A DNA stretch of 64,000 bases. Origin: Arcuatula senhousia (Eukaryota; Mollusca; Bivalvia; Mytilida; Mytilidae). The notes below the pieces were generated by a model. The model saw nothing but the letters and a program-made list of their open reading frames with translations, was not told the origin of the DNA and did no database searches. The translations under genes were made by a program, and so were the position numbers. Every line of letters starts with the position of its first letter. Position 1 is the first letter of the stretch. Positions 43,501 to 55,794 of the stretch are shown here, piece by piece. The stretch spans positions 15,704,001 through 15,768,000 of the forward strand of contig OZ020317.1 in NCBI GenBank assembly GCA_963971305.1, written 5' to 3'.

Positions 43501-45321
43501 ACATACATGTACTACAATGTACATTTTCATCAGAATTTTAGATTCCTCTCAATATAATCAGACTTAAGTTAAAAACTTGTATTACACAGGGAAAATTGTC
43601 TATAAAAGTTCCTAGTCAAACTCCATTATAGAAAAAAAAAGAAGAGAAAATTAAAACACAATTGAGAATTTCCTGTTGTTCATCCACTTGAGATTCGGAA
43701 AATATAACATACGAACAGGAAATTTGAAGAATGTAGTAAGCCTAGGGGTCAGGCAAACTGAAATATATGTCACTCAGTCACCTCAACAACAGCTGCTGTA
43801 AAAAGTACACATGGGGCTCATGAAGGTATGCAGACTAGAAAACTTCAAAACATGAAAATGTCTAAAAAAAAAAACGTGATGCCCTACCTAACAACCCCTG
43901 TCCTGTTTCAAACAATCACTGAACCATAAAGTGTCTAGTGGGGCATATTTTTTTGTTGTTATTGTTTGTTCATATCCTTGTGCACATAAGTATAAAGATA
44001 TCATAATTTCTAAACCTTTATGGGAAAGTTACTTAAACCTGAAGGTTATTAACCTGATTAATGGACAGATGGACAGACAGACAGGACCACTATAAAGTAC
44101 AATACCTCTCTACTTTAGAAGATGAGGCACAGAAATCTACTCCTGATTTCATACAAAGTATTCCATCTATCTTTCTATACACATACATTTATATAACAAG
44201 TCATCTTTTCAAGCACTTAAACTGTTCAAATCTGGTTTTTCCAGTTCTGCTTATATTACAATATACATGTATGTATGCAAAACAGTATCATATATAACTG
44301 GGAAAACTTTCATAATGCCTTTCTCTATGTACATGTAGTTCCCATGTACTACTAAATACAGTATGTCAGACATGTCAGAATGTACATGTACATGGGTGTG
44401 TATTATCAGTTCTAGACATGTGCATTAACATGAAAATGTACAAATGTAATGTCCATCCATGGGTCTAATTTAGATAAGTTCTAAGTTGTATACCTAGGTA
44501 CATGTATATATTTTGATGTGGTGATTCACCACATCAAAACACTGGTGAAAAGCCAGGATTCTTACTTCTCCTGTATTGCCTCAGGCCGGATCAAGTTGAA
44601 ATTCATATCCAGGAATTGGTATGCAATACATGTACCGCACAGGCGTACACCAAGGGACAGATTTGGAACTATTCAGTATTGTAATACGCTCCCGAAGGCC
44701 ACGATAATGGTAGAAATGTCAATATGAGCTGAATTTTCCTTCAACGTCCGTTACAGCATGCGCTTGTTTTCCCCGAACTTTCGATGTCTTTTTAACGTTT
44801 TTATCTTTGAAAATTTTAGACGTCATTAAATTTAAACGCTCACGTAACCCAAAAGAAAAGCTAGTTTGTTTTTATTTTCGAATAAAAAATGAATTGAAAC
44901 TTTGGGAGCGTCACAGGTTTAACCTGCCTCATTTTATTCTTCTTCTAAAGTCTACATTGTTAAAACATGAGAAAGCAAAATTATATGAGTCATAGAACCA
45001 TTGATGATCAATGCAGTGTCAAACACAAAACCATGTTACAAATAAATTGCTATTCAAAAACAGCATTTTTTTTTCAGTATGCAATGGACGATAGCGTCTT
45101 TTAATTACAAATTCAGTCTCACACTTTTTTTAATAATGCTTGTTTTATGGTGACAGGAAGTCACATTGATTGAGATCTCATTATTTTTTGGCATCGGATT
45201 CTGACAATGGATAAAAAATAAATTGCAGCCGCTTACCCTCCGATAGTTCGAGTTCTAACTCGTGCAACTGCTCTTTAATGTCTTGTGGCAATTTGGATAA
45301 ATCCACTTCGGCGTCTGCCAT
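1372..45321 (-). CDS. DIP2: DIP2 (disco-interacting protein 2) orthologue, 29 coding exons, 3' end outside window
   Basis: The exons, in transcription order, are listed individually below. They total 3291 nt (1097 codons) and every junction keeps frame with GT-AG sites. Residues 1-60 match the DMAP1-binding domain (HELELELSEG, then DITRKGYDKK). Residues 60-310 are a polar linker that includes the conserved KIQQLLNTLK. Residues about 312-886 form the first FAAL-like adenylate-forming domain (KPGDRVALVYPN, AFYGCLLAG, VLDFKRDVGLWHG, FVADGANPW, RTGLLGFLGP, RRHNTDDIIATVLAVEP). Residues from about 970 begin the second (GDHVALIFPPG, AFYGCLYVGCVPVTIRPPHP). DIP2 proteins are known regulators of diacylglycerol and lipid homeostasis, and of neuronal morphology in animals. 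Members are usually about 1500-1600 aa, so the last third lies left of base 1. The first FAAL-like domain has a degenerate nucleotide-binding loop (KDGSTMGVTITRSSM), as is usual in this family. An in-frame TAA lies 12 nt upstream of the ATG, which supports the start. Identification is by recognised sequence similarity recalled from the family, not by a search. Confidence 0.95.
1951..2074 (-). CDS. DIP2: DIP2 exon 28 (aa 996-1036)
   Basis: It encodes CSQLHKRAERIANTLIEKGR, then LNTGDHVALIFPPG, the second-domain counterpart of the GDRVALVYPN motif. Acceptor ACTTTCAG|AT, donor CCAG|GTATGT; phase 0 in, 1 out. Confidence 0.95.
2075..3371. other. DIP2 intron 27, nothing recognised
   Basis: AT-rich intron of about 1.3 kb between exons 28 and 27. 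I see no coding segment or well-bounded repeat in it. Confidence 0.5.
3372..3452 (-). CDS. DIP2: DIP2 exon 27 (aa 969-995)
   Basis: It encodes HQFLTEILRWRSQTTPDHVL, then FTMLNSK, the entry to the second FAAL-like domain. Acceptor TTTTCCAG|CA, donor CAAG|GTAAGC; phase 0-0. Confidence 0.94.
3916..4028 (-). CDS. DIP2: DIP2 exon 26 (aa 931-968)
   Basis: It encodes DVTPSAVHVGNIVQGARMAW, then AEGRELTSSDEDSDHAKK. Acceptor TTTTGTAG|AT, donor AAAG|GTAGAA; phase 1 in, 0 out. Confidence 0.94.
4303..4478 (-). repeat. Three decayed tandem copies of the 3' half of DIP2 exon 25
   Basis: Copies at about 4449-4477, 4377-4443 and 4303-4367 match exon 25 bases 4662-4725. The middle copy retains an open frame (FMCQYICAANFPKPSEHKPG) and its own CCAG|GTAAAT donor. 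The lowest-coordinate copy has an in-frame TAA and has lost the donor. They look like remnants of exon-edge duplication. Confidence 0.8.
4505..4655 (+). repeat. Dispersed repeat A, copy 1
   Basis: A roughly 140-bp sequence with landmarks TTGAAGGTTGCTGGC, TTTTCCATTGT and CACTTATTCCACAT. Related copies occur at 19495, 35585, 46437 and, inverted, 49640 and 54270; a fragment lies near 5027-5055. Family not identified. Confidence 0.75.
4662..4794 (-). CDS. DIP2: DIP2 exon 25 (aa 887-930)
   Basis: It encodes TPLGGIHLHETKKRFLEGSL, then HPANVLMCPHTCVTNLPKPR, matching the linker between the two FAAL-like domains. Acceptor TTTGCTAG|AC, donor CCAG|GTAAAA; phase 0 in, 1 out. Three decayed copies of its 3' half lie downstream (4303-4478). 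Confidence 0.95.
5152..5250 (-). CDS. DIP2: DIP2 exon 24 (aa 854-886)
   Basis: It encodes SFQWMSRVLQAVDSIHQVGV, then FCLSLVPHNYLPK, one of the most conserved DIP2 blocks. Acceptor TTTTGCAG|AG, donor TAAG|GTAATT; phase 0-0. Confidence 0.95.
5700..6036. mobile_element. Foldback (inverted-repeat) element in DIP2 intron 23
   Basis: Two arms of roughly 130-150 bp are inverted copies: TTTTTCAATTGAATTTAAAT at 5730 and its complement ending near 6009. Both arms continue through TGACACCAACAGGTTTG and GTAGAAATTTAAA. Only about 40 bp separates them. No target duplication could be fixed. A DIP2 pre-mRNA would fold into a long hairpin here. Confidence 0.85.
6440..6545. repeat. Short GACA/GACG-rich repeat remnant
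   Basis: (ACAG)n-like run ACAGACAGACAGACAGACTG followed by GACGGACGAACGG and a CCCCCTGC tail. It resembles the microsatellite-plus-terminus end of the larger elements in this window, here truncated and ending just beside exon 23. Confidence 0.6.
6565..6777 (-). CDS. DIP2: DIP2 exon 23 (aa 783-853)
   Basis: It encodes the C-terminal subdomain of the first FAAL-like domain: GLMQVSGRRHNTDDIIATVL, then FIYRGRIAVFSINVL and IVIVAEQRPDCTEEE. Acceptor TATCTTTCAG|GG, donor AGAG|GTATTG; phase 0-0. Confidence 0.95.
7109..7189 (-). CDS. DIP2: DIP2 exon 22 (aa 756-782)
   Basis: It encodes IQPLGSDGRPIGD, then YVRTGLLGFLGP, the R-TG-LG-x motif before the C-terminal subdomain hinge. Acceptor TGTTTCAG|AT, donor ACCA|GTAAGT; phase 0-0. 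Confidence 0.95.
7561..7697 (-). CDS. DIP2: DIP2 exon 21 (aa 710-755)
   Basis: It encodes VMIVIKVDGPSYLCKTDEVG, then ELCVCAGYTGSNYWGLQGV. The TDEVGE motif is typical of the adenylate-forming fold. Acceptor CTTTTCAG|CT, donor CCAG|GTATGT; phase 1 in, 0 out. Confidence 0.95.
8121..8260 (-). CDS. DIP2: DIP2 exon 20 (aa 663-709)
   Basis: It encodes a Ser/Ala-rich start, then LSMLGLSHGVVRVDSEN and LQDCGQVMPG. Acceptor TTTTTCAG|AC, donor GGTG|GTAAGT; phase 2 in, 1 out. Confidence 0.95.
8292..9789 (+). mobile_element. GGCTCC-hairpin tandem-unit element, copy 1 (DIP2 intron 19)
   Basis: The left end is AAGAGGCTCCCAGGAGCCTG (GGCTCC/GGAGCC hairpin), then GCTCACCTGG. The body has about seven units of roughly 150-155 bp, each containing CATCTGACAAC and GAGCTGAACATTTAAGC. 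Then come a GACGACGACG microsatellite and the right end GGCCAGGTGAGCT. The ends share inverted GCTCACCTGG/CCAGGTGAGC. No coding capacity is seen. Such elements are familiar in bivalve genomes, but the class is not settled by this sequence. Confidence 0.85.
10047..10161 (-). CDS. DIP2: DIP2 exon 19 (aa 625-662)
   Basis: It encodes WSLTSCDAFYNAFQSKGL, then ICPCAGSVEGLTVSLR. Acceptor TTTTAAG|GG, donor GAAG|GTAAGA; phase 1 in, 2 out. Confidence 0.95.
10649..10672. repeat. Poly-T run
   Basis: An almost pure T tract in the intron before exon 18 (in plus orientation). Simple repeat. Confidence 0.8.
10740..10859 (-). CDS. DIP2: DIP2 exon 18 (aa 585-624)
   Basis: It encodes VKSRDMHWGLLAQKD, then FSQLRLLFVADGANP. 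Acceptor TTTTACAG|CA, donor CCTT|GTGAGT; phase 1-1. The split codon becomes Trp with exon 19 (DGANPW). Confidence 0.95.
11281..11374 (-). CDS. DIP2: DIP2 exon 17 (aa 554-584)
   Basis: It encodes SVFNGMHVIFVPYSLMK, then VDPASWMKMTTKHK. Acceptor CTATTACAG|AG, donor AAAG|GTAAGG; phase 0 in, 1 out. The acceptor and first exon bases lie in a 35-bp tandem repeat, so two more identical acceptors stand directly upstream. Confidence 0.95.
11358..11453 (-). repeat. 35-bp triplication spanning the exon 17 acceptor
   Basis: Three nearly exact copies of ACCATTAAATACACTCTGTA plus 15 bp. The first overlaps the start of exon 17, and the other two supply identical TATTACAG|AGTGTATTT acceptors 35 and 70 nt upstream. 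Confidence 0.9.
11987..12051 (-). CDS. DIP2: DIP2 exon 16 (aa 532-553)
   Basis: It encodes EVMVCVLDFKRDVGLWHGII, the very conserved VLDFKRD-GLWHG block of DIP2. Acceptor TTTCCAG|GA, donor TATGT|GTAAGT; phase 1 in, 0 out. Confidence 0.95.
12193..12924. mobile_element. CCCCCGC-hairpin tandem-unit element (DIP2 intron 15)
   Basis: Left end TCCCCCGCCGCAACGCGG with a complementary GCGGGGACA, followed by a CCGTCCATCCGTCCGTC microsatellite. Four units of about 160-180 bp share ACTAATACCTTGG and GGACTTTGACCATAAA. The right end is CGGCGGGGGACCC. It is non-coding. Confidence 0.75.
13040..13778. mobile_element. Tandem-unit element with GACGGACGG end (DIP2 intron 15)
   Basis: Four units of about 165-175 bp share CTGACCTGGAAAGGGGAGGC and CAATCCATCCAGTAGAAGC. 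They are followed by GATGGACGGACGGACGG and a terminal hairpin GCCCCCTCTCTTAAGAGTGG. Minus-strand open frames here are repeat-derived. Confidence 0.75.
13953..14055 (-). CDS. DIP2: DIP2 exon 15 (aa 498-531)
   Basis: It encodes YTQGKDGSTMGVTITRSSML, the position of the adenylation P-loop, degenerate here as in other DIP2 proteins. HARTLTVAANYTE follows. Acceptor after an 8-T tract, donor GAAG|GTAGGT; phase 0 in, 1 out. Confidence 0.95.
14337..14440 (-). CDS. DIP2: DIP2 exon 14 (aa 463-497)
   Basis: It encodes WPKLHWFITDTLNK, then HKDWQPPPK and IPAYVE. Acceptor TATTTCAG|GT, donor AGAG|GTATGA; phase 1 in, 0 out. Confidence 0.94.
14646..14769 (-). CDS. DIP2: DIP2 exon 13 (aa 422-462)
   Basis: It encodes DAGSEGIGFMLGSLNVKWGL, then TSEACYKGLAK and GEVASYKG. 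Acceptor CTTTTAAG|GA, donor AAAG|GTATGT; phase 0 in, 1 out. Confidence 0.95.
14955..15214. mobile_element. TIR element of about 260 bp (DIP2 intron 12)
   Basis: Imperfect inverted ends: GGGCGGTTCCATTTAAATTG on the left against the complement of CAATTTTAATGGAACGGCCC on the right. The interior is not coding. The target duplication is unclear. Confidence 0.7.
15793..16035 (+). repeat. CCGGATTT repeat family, copy 1
   Basis: A roughly 240-bp repeat starting near TCTGTCAAAG and GGATTTCGTTAAACAGGAAG, then GATGCTGTATGCCAAATATC and TGATTAGTAGTTGCTGAGAA, ending CACTCTGTGAAATC. Further copies lie at 19303, 19815, 21455, 26398 and 29235 in this orientation, and at 55546 and 58722 inverted. Confidence 0.8.
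16040..17360. other. DIP2 intron 12 sequence, nothing recognised
   Basis: About 1.3 kb of AT-rich intron between repeats. No exon of DIP2 is missing here, since exons 12 and 13 join in frame, and no independent gene is apparent. Confidence 0.5.
17364..18896 (+). mobile_element. GGCTCC-hairpin tandem-unit element, copy 2 (DIP2 intron 12)
   Basis: Same architecture and orientation as 8292-9789: AAGAGGCTCCCAGGAGCCTG, seven units of about 155-160 bp, a GACGACGACG run, then the right-end hairpin GGACCTTCGGTCC and AGGTGAGCT. Units here carry an extra AAACATGAAAAAT segment, so this is a different subfamily. Confidence 0.85.
19033..19143 (-). CDS. DIP2: DIP2 exon 12 (aa 385-421)
   Basis: It encodes VALVYPNNDPISFSC, then AFYGCLLAGVVPVPVEVP, a core of the adenylate-forming fold. 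Acceptor TTTTAG|GT, donor GAGA|GTATGT; phase 0-0. Its first 47 nt plus acceptor are tandemly duplicated just upstream in transcription (19157-19216). Confidence 0.95.
19097..19216 (-). repeat. 60-bp tandem duplication spanning the exon 12 acceptor
   Basis: Units at 19097-19156 and 19157-19216 differ at only a few positions. Each contains the first part of exon 12 and a TTTTAG|GTGG acceptor. Use of the outer acceptor would read into the TAG of the inner one after 19 codons. Confidence 0.92.
19303..19480 (+). repeat. CCGGATTT repeat family, copy 2 (3'-truncated)
   Basis: It runs from TCTGTCGAAGTC to GGCCAGCCAAAAATTG, with GATGCTGTATACCAAATATC inside. The terminal CACTCTGTGAAAT hairpin half is missing. 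Confidence 0.75.
19495..19567 (+). repeat. Dispersed repeat A, partial copy
   Basis: Only the 3' portion is present, with GTGTGTTGTACACTTATTCC and ACATCTCATTA. It abuts the truncated CCGGATTT repeat. Confidence 0.6.
19815..20040 (+). repeat. CCGGATTT repeat family, copy 3
   Basis: It contains AATGGCTGGATTTCATTAAA, a short internal deletion before GATGCTGTATCCC, and the CACTCTGTGAAATC end. Confidence 0.78.
20307..20401 (-). CDS. DIP2: DIP2 exon 11 (aa 353-384)
   Basis: It encodes KLLNRTQKIAYHLLNK and ends IKPGDR, the strand before the VALVYPN motif. Acceptor TTTCACAG|GT, donor ATAGG|GTAGGA; phase 1 in, 0 out. Confidence 0.95.
20852..20975 (-). CDS. DIP2: DIP2 exon 10 (aa 312-352)
   Basis: Start of the first FAAL-like domain: GLPRNLEAALHRYGSS, then TVLDQNGKPSISLTYG. 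Acceptor TTTTCAG|AC, donor TATG|GTTAGT; phase 0 in, 1 out. Confidence 0.95.
21455..21660 (+). repeat. CCGGATTT repeat family, copy 4
   Basis: It runs from TCTGTCAAAGTCAAATATGG through GATGCTGTATACCAAATATC to the C-rich CCTTTCTGCCTCC. The expected terminus appears separated, with a CACTCTGTTAAGTTCG piece near 22053-22070, suggesting an insertion or rearrangement between them. Confidence 0.65.
22164..22237 (-). CDS. DIP2: DIP2 exon 9 (aa 287-311)
   Basis: It encodes APVPDPNAPKPEGNIL and a short tail leading into the first FAAL-like domain, matching the PDPNQPKPEG block. Acceptor ATTTCAG|CT, donor AAAT|GTATGA; phase 1 in, 0 out. Confidence 0.93.
22481..22648. mobile_element. Small TIR element (MITE) in DIP2 intron 8
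   Basis: Ends are inverted copies: ACCTGATACATCAAAACC on the left and GGTTTTGATGTATCAGGT on the right, with secondary inverted pieces CCATCCATTCTCA and TGAGAACAGATGG. ATAC flanks both sides, a possible 4-bp target duplication. Confidence 0.8.
22730..22787 (-). CDS. DIP2: DIP2 exon 8 (aa 268-286)
   Basis: It encodes RPKRKPLKEYFVEDDEALE, matching the RPKRPPLKEFFVDD block of vertebrate DIP2. Acceptor TTTTTTCAG|AG, donor GAAG|GTTTGT (weaker); phase 0 in, 1 out. Confidence 0.95.
23095..23292. mobile_element. TACTGTGG/CCACAGTA MITE, copy 1
   Basis: Ends TACTGTGGTTTCAT and ATGAATCCACAGTA, with inner GGGGTATCAATTTTTGTGG and CCACGAACTGG words. It is consistent with CTGTGG...CCACAG inserted at TA. 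Relatives lie at 23331, 51344 and 52698. Confidence 0.8.
23331..23971. mobile_element. TACTGTGG MITE, copy 2, tandem to copy 1 and split by an insertion
   Basis: The same element repeats directly after copy 1, including the shared spacer (GTATTGCT...GCAATTCAGTTGATTTG) that follows both. The first 20 bp are separated from the rest by a foreign segment at about 23353-23790. Confidence 0.8.
23353..23790. mobile_element. Insertion with GCGAGCATAGCT inverted ends
   Basis: Perfect 12-bp inverted copies GCGAGCATAGCT (23371) and AGCTATGCTCGC (23777) lie near the two junctions with the interrupted MITE. The interior has no clear coding sequence; a 77-codon antisense open frame at 23609-23842 runs across the right junction and is not credible as a gene. 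Confidence 0.65.
24126..24184 (-). CDS. DIP2: DIP2 exon 7 (aa 248-267)
   Basis: It encodes GPRHQGKVSAKIQQLLNTLK, including the near-invariant KIQQLLNTLK of DIP2. Acceptor TTTACAG|GT, donor AAAA|GTAAGT; phase 1 in, 0 out. Confidence 0.95.
24673..25759. mobile_element. CAGTGTTCTCCCCAG TIR element, copy A, 5-bp target duplication
   Basis: A 1087-bp element with inverted ends CAGTGTTCTCCCCAG and CTGGGGAGAACACTG, flanked by ACATG on both sides (24668-24672, 25760-25764). Subterminal repeats carry GACCGAGACGCTATC words. It is non-coding. A second copy in opposite orientation is at 37193-38240. Confidence 0.88.
25964..26104 (-). CDS. DIP2: DIP2 exon 6 (aa 201-247), with alternative donor 18 nt downstream
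   Basis: It encodes a linker containing QPPDVTNNAKITRQADR and SSHVSSVRLTS. The first donor is GATG|GTAGGT. A second, identical hexamer donor (AAGG|GTAGGT) lies 18 nt downstream, so the exon may extend to 25946 and add GRFTHK in frame. Which donor is used cannot be decided from sequence. Confidence 0.88.
26398..26638 (+). repeat. CCGGATTT repeat family, copy 5
   Basis: It starts near CAGTTTAAGTCAAAAATGGC and contains GACCCCACCCTAATGCTGTA. It ends CCCTCTGTGAAATCCGGC, adjacent to exon 5's donor side. Confidence 0.78.
26693..26908 (-). CDS. DIP2: DIP2 exon 5 (aa 129-200)
   Basis: This exon is a Ser/Asp-rich linker (DSSSDDDSLLGEEQ, GASSSSYSDHSPHHQG) and probably disordered. The acidic SSxDDxSL stretch matches the position of SSASEDEGSL in vertebrate DIP2. 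Acceptor TTTTGTAG|AT, donor CATT|GTAAGT; phase 1-1. Confidence 0.93.
27748..28670. mobile_element. hAT-like non-autonomous TIR element with 8-bp target duplication
   Basis: Perfect 14-bp inverted ends CAAGGGTCTGGAAA and TTTCCAGACCCTTG, flanked by GGCATAAA on both sides (27740-27747, 28671-28678). Subterminal GATTTCGGTCATTTTCG words recur near the right end. It is 923 bp with no transposase frame. The 8-bp duplication suggests the hAT superfamily. Confidence 0.85.
28789..28813. repeat. (TG)n microsatellite
   Basis: An uninterrupted TG run of about 12 units. Confidence 0.95.
29033..29158 (-). CDS. DIP2: DIP2 exon 4 (aa 87-128)
   Basis: It encodes EVRTEAVMQALAQHNKR followed by MPLPSKRTSV, equivalent to the conserved TEAVQAAL...MPMPSKRRS segment of DIP2. 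Acceptor TTTCAG|AG, donor CATG|GTAAGT; phase 1-1. Confidence 0.94.
29235..29453 (+). repeat. CCGGATTT repeat family, copy 6
   Basis: It runs from ATCTGTCAAAGTCAAAAATG to CACTCCATGAAATCCGAC. A decayed MITE tail with TTCACGAAAATTGGTGCCCA follows near 29522-29568. Confidence 0.78.
29570..30565. other. DIP2 intron 3 sequence, nothing recognised
   Basis: About 1 kb of AT-rich intron with no exon or bounded repeat that I can support. Confidence 0.5.
30570..30832. repeat. 40-bp minisatellite, about seven units
   Basis: The unit core is AACTTTGAATCTAAGACTAA followed by GATTGTCTTAAATATCAGTC. Units range from about 34 to 40 bp and differ by point changes. Confidence 0.9.
31185..31380 (-). repeat. Four degenerate tandem copies of the 3' half of DIP2 exon 3
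   Basis: On the minus strand the exon motif GGGTCACGAGGGAAGACAAC is echoed at about 31350 (GTCACAAAGGAAGACATG), 31290 (ATCAAGAGGGAAGACAATAG), 31236 (GTCACAAGGGAAAATAAAAG) and 31185 (ATCTCAAGAGATGACAATTG). The spacing is about 50-90 bp. The copies are too diverged to be confident extra exons. Confidence 0.75.
31425..31508 (-). CDS. DIP2: DIP2 exon 3 (aa 59-86)
   Basis: It encodes a basic, low-complexity linker containing NRKENRRVTREDNRYHS, comparable in position to the SRDERFR-type stretch of vertebrate DIP2. Acceptor CTGTAG|AC, donor TCAG|GTAATA; phase 1-1. Degenerate copies of its 3' half lie immediately downstream in the intron (31185-31380). Confidence 0.88.
31621..33330. other. DIP2 intron 2 sequence, mostly unrecognised
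   Basis: It contains a diffuse fragment near 32810-32900 with GATGGACAGACAGAGGG and ACCTGCTTCTACCTTCAGCG, similar in style to the ends of the GACA/GACG elements. Otherwise nothing was identified. Confidence 0.45.
33331..34437. mobile_element. Tandem-unit element with GACGGACGG end (DIP2 intron 2)
   Basis: Left end GGGCCCCGCGGCAAAATATC. Five to six units of about 180-185 bp share TTTTTGAGTTTTAGTGTTCA and AATTCTCAAAATCTGTGATT. Then comes an uninterrupted GACGGACGGACGG microsatellite and a terminal hairpin CCGCATCTTCGATGCGG followed by GGCCC. It is non-coding. Confidence 0.8.
34608..34697 (-). CDS. DIP2: DIP2 exon 2 (aa 29-58)
   Basis: It encodes GDITRKGYDKKKSRLLAPY and a Gln/Ser tail, completing the DMAP1-binding domain. 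Acceptor TTTTTGCAG|GG, donor TCAA|GTAAGT; phase 1 in and out. Confidence 0.93.
34720..35580. other. DIP2 intron 1 sequence, nothing recognised
   Basis: AT-rich intron between exon 2 and repeat A. No exon-like segment is supported. Confidence 0.45.
35585..35720 (+). repeat. Dispersed repeat A, copy
   Basis: It contains TTGAAGACTGCTGGCTGTTT, TCCACTGTG and CACTTATTCCACG. Confidence 0.72.
35915..36110. repeat. Subterminal GGACCCAAAAATGGACTC repeats
   Basis: Short direct repeats (about 12-25 bp) built on ATGGACCCAAAAATGGACTC form the left arm. The right arm has the complementary array, interrupted by the nested element. Confidence 0.85.
36778..36946. mobile_element. CAGGCCC MITE nested in the long-TIR element, 5-bp target duplication
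   Basis: A 169-bp element with ends CAGGCCCTTACACA and TGTGTACGGGCCTG, flanked by ATTGA on both sides. Internal GGGGGGTGCG and CGCACCCCCC tracts form further inverted repeats around a GCGATCGC palindrome. Confidence 0.82.
37193..38240. mobile_element. CAGTGTTCTCCCCAG TIR element, copy B, nested, 5-bp target duplication
   Basis: A 1048-bp inverted relative of 24673-25759, flanked by CATTT on both sides (37188-37192, 38241-38245). It sits in the right-arm repeats of the long-TIR element and is therefore the younger insertion. The GCTATAAGGGCCTGGGGAG end and GAGACGCTAT subterminal repeats match copy A. Confidence 0.88.
38345..39615. other. DIP2 intron 1 sequence, no supported gene
   Basis: A 102-codon plus-strand frame (39294-39602) lacks recognisable homology and splice context. 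It precedes a LINE-like tail, so it may be transposon-derived. Confidence 0.4.
39620..39733 (+). repeat. Probable 3' tail of a retroelement
   Basis: It contains GTATTGTATTGAATG, GACCCAAATATGGGTCAATA and AATAAAGTTTAATAATG, looking like a polyadenylation region with a short repetitive tail. Assignment is by style only. Confidence 0.45.
40205..40949 (-). pseudogene. 5'-truncated non-LTR retrotransposon (LINE) 3' end
   Basis: An open frame from 40949 to the stop at 40347 encodes about 200 residues with the C-terminal zinc-knuckle region typical of non-LTR reverse-transcriptase proteins: IEKGRHFKIPREERLCQKC, then DDEIHFLLHC (C-x2-C...H-x4-C). A short 3' UTR ends in AATAAAG and an ATTGAATTGAATTGAAATT tail. 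The reverse-transcriptase core is absent; an in-frame TAG stands at 40952. It is a dead-on-arrival copy in DIP2 intron 1, sense to DIP2. Confidence 0.8.
41254..41268. repeat. Poly-C tract
   Basis: A C run followed by an A-rich stretch. Simple sequence only. Confidence 0.8.
41270..42795. other. DIP2 intron 1 sequence, nothing recognised
   Basis: AT-rich intron. Short open frames here have no recognisable similarity or splice context. Confidence 0.45.
42799..42941. mobile_element. GGCGGATT TIR MITE with 7-bp target duplication
   Basis: Ends GGCGGATTTAGAA and TTCTGAATCCGCC are inverted, and TTTACCA flanks both sides (42792-42798, 42942-42948). Internal CACCCTCCTGTTTGA and CACCCTCCCGTTTGA are direct repeats. 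Confidence 0.75.
43183..43218 (-). CDS. DIP2: Candidate 36-nt cassette microexon of DIP2 (acidic insert)
   Basis: This lies in intron 1 and is flanked on the sense strand by ACATAG| and a strong donor |GTAAGA. Both boundaries are phase 1, so inclusion keeps frame and inserts DDILEELDSDDD between ELSE and GDITRKG. The insert is strongly acidic. The polypyrimidine tract before the acceptor is weak, and the DIP2 proteins I can recall run SEG-DIT directly, so this may be alternative or spurious. Confidence 0.4.
43445..44505. other. DIP2 intron 1 sequence, minor repeats only
   Basis: It holds a short GATGGACAGACAGACAGGAC remnant near 44063-44086 and many ACATGTAC words, but no gene is supported. 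Confidence 0.45.
44511..44539. repeat. Perfect palindrome, 14-bp arms
   Basis: TTTTGATGTGGTGA and its exact complement flank one T. It lies at the start of a less AT-rich stretch (44520-44750) that may be an old dispersed element. Confidence 0.85.
45237..45321 (-). CDS. DIP2: DIP2 exon 1 (aa 1-28), start codon
   Basis: It opens with MADAEVDLSKLPQDIKEQL and ends inside the conserved ELELSEG of the DMAP1-binding domain. The donor is G|GTAAGC, phase 1. An in-frame stop lies 12 nt upstream of the ATG. The 5' UTR length is not determined. Confidence 0.93.
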
Positions 45322-45601
45322 CGCAAAGTTTTATAATTTGTTGTCAGTTTGTATCGTCTGTCATTCACTCTGTTTGAAAATCAATCTTCGCCATTTTGTG
45401 TAGTGCTTCACACCACACCTAAGTCTCGCGCGAGTTGTGTGTAAAAATTTCTCGGGTGTTATCATCAAATTGCAAGAAAATATCAGAAACTATTTCTGTT
45501 CGAATAAATTGACCTTCACCTTTGCAGTTGCTGAAGTATCGGCAATACACAAATACACATCACAGTCGTAGAAAGGAACTGACAAGAACACGAAATCGAA
45601 G
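45322..45601. promoter_or_regulatory. Candidate bidirectional promoter and 5' UTRs of DIP2 and CNPPD1
   Basis: The 280 bp between the divergent start codons hold the palindrome CTCGCGCGAG (45425-45434) and CGCCATTTTG (45389-45398), whose complement resembles a YY1-type AAAATGGCG site. No obvious TATA box is placed for either gene. Both 5' UTRs must lie at least partly here unless non-coding first exons exist. Transcription starts cannot be set from sequence. Confidence 0.6.
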
Positions 45602-55304
<9,703 letters not shown>

Positions 55305-55545
55305 TGAATATTAAACAAAGACAGAAATATTGGTTCATGCAAAAAAAGAATCCGTTTGAATCTTTTATTTAAGAAAAAAAATTTCAGTTTTAATCATTAA
55401 GTCATACCCTAGGAAAGACTTTGTGCTTTTAGATAAATTTGAATTGAGAGTGTTTAAAGTTCTTTACATTGTAACACCTTTTTGCATAATTTATTACTGC
55501 TTCAAAAACTTGCACAAGATGATATTGTTTTAAATTTTCTTTTTT
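55305..55545 (+). other. CNPPD1: Likely CNPPD1 3' UTR
   Basis: AT-rich sequence after the stop codon. ATTAAA at about 55310 is too close to the stop to be convincing, and no clear AATAAA plus GT-rich site was fixed, so the UTR end is unknown. Confidence 0.4.
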
Positions 55546-55790
55546 GGCTGGATTTCAAGGAGTTAAAAATCCGGGTTATAAAATGGTGAATGTCGGGCAG
55601 GCGGCGGGCGGGGAAGAAAGTTTCGTGACAGTTTTCTCAGCAACTACTAATCACAGCCATTTGATATTTGGTATACAGCATCAGGGTGGGGTCCCATAAC
55701 ATAGGATACGATTTCAGGTATGTCGCTCACCTACCTCCTGTTTAACGAAATCCGGCCATTTTTGACTTTGACAGATTTTTTTCTGTATTT
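55546..55790 (-). repeat. CCGGATTT repeat family, inverted copy
   Basis: GGCTGGATTTCAAGGAG, AATCCGGGTTATAAAATGG and the complement of TGCTGTATACCAAATATC, ending AACGAAATCCGGCC and TTTGACTTTGACAGAT. Orientation is opposite to the six copies in DIP2. Confidence 0.82.
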
Positions 55791-55794
55791 TGAA

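Noticed and set aside
44518..44727. 69-codon plus-strand frame in a less AT-rich patch
   Set aside because: It starts inside a palindrome and has no recognisable similarity. More likely an old dispersed element in DIP2 intron 1.
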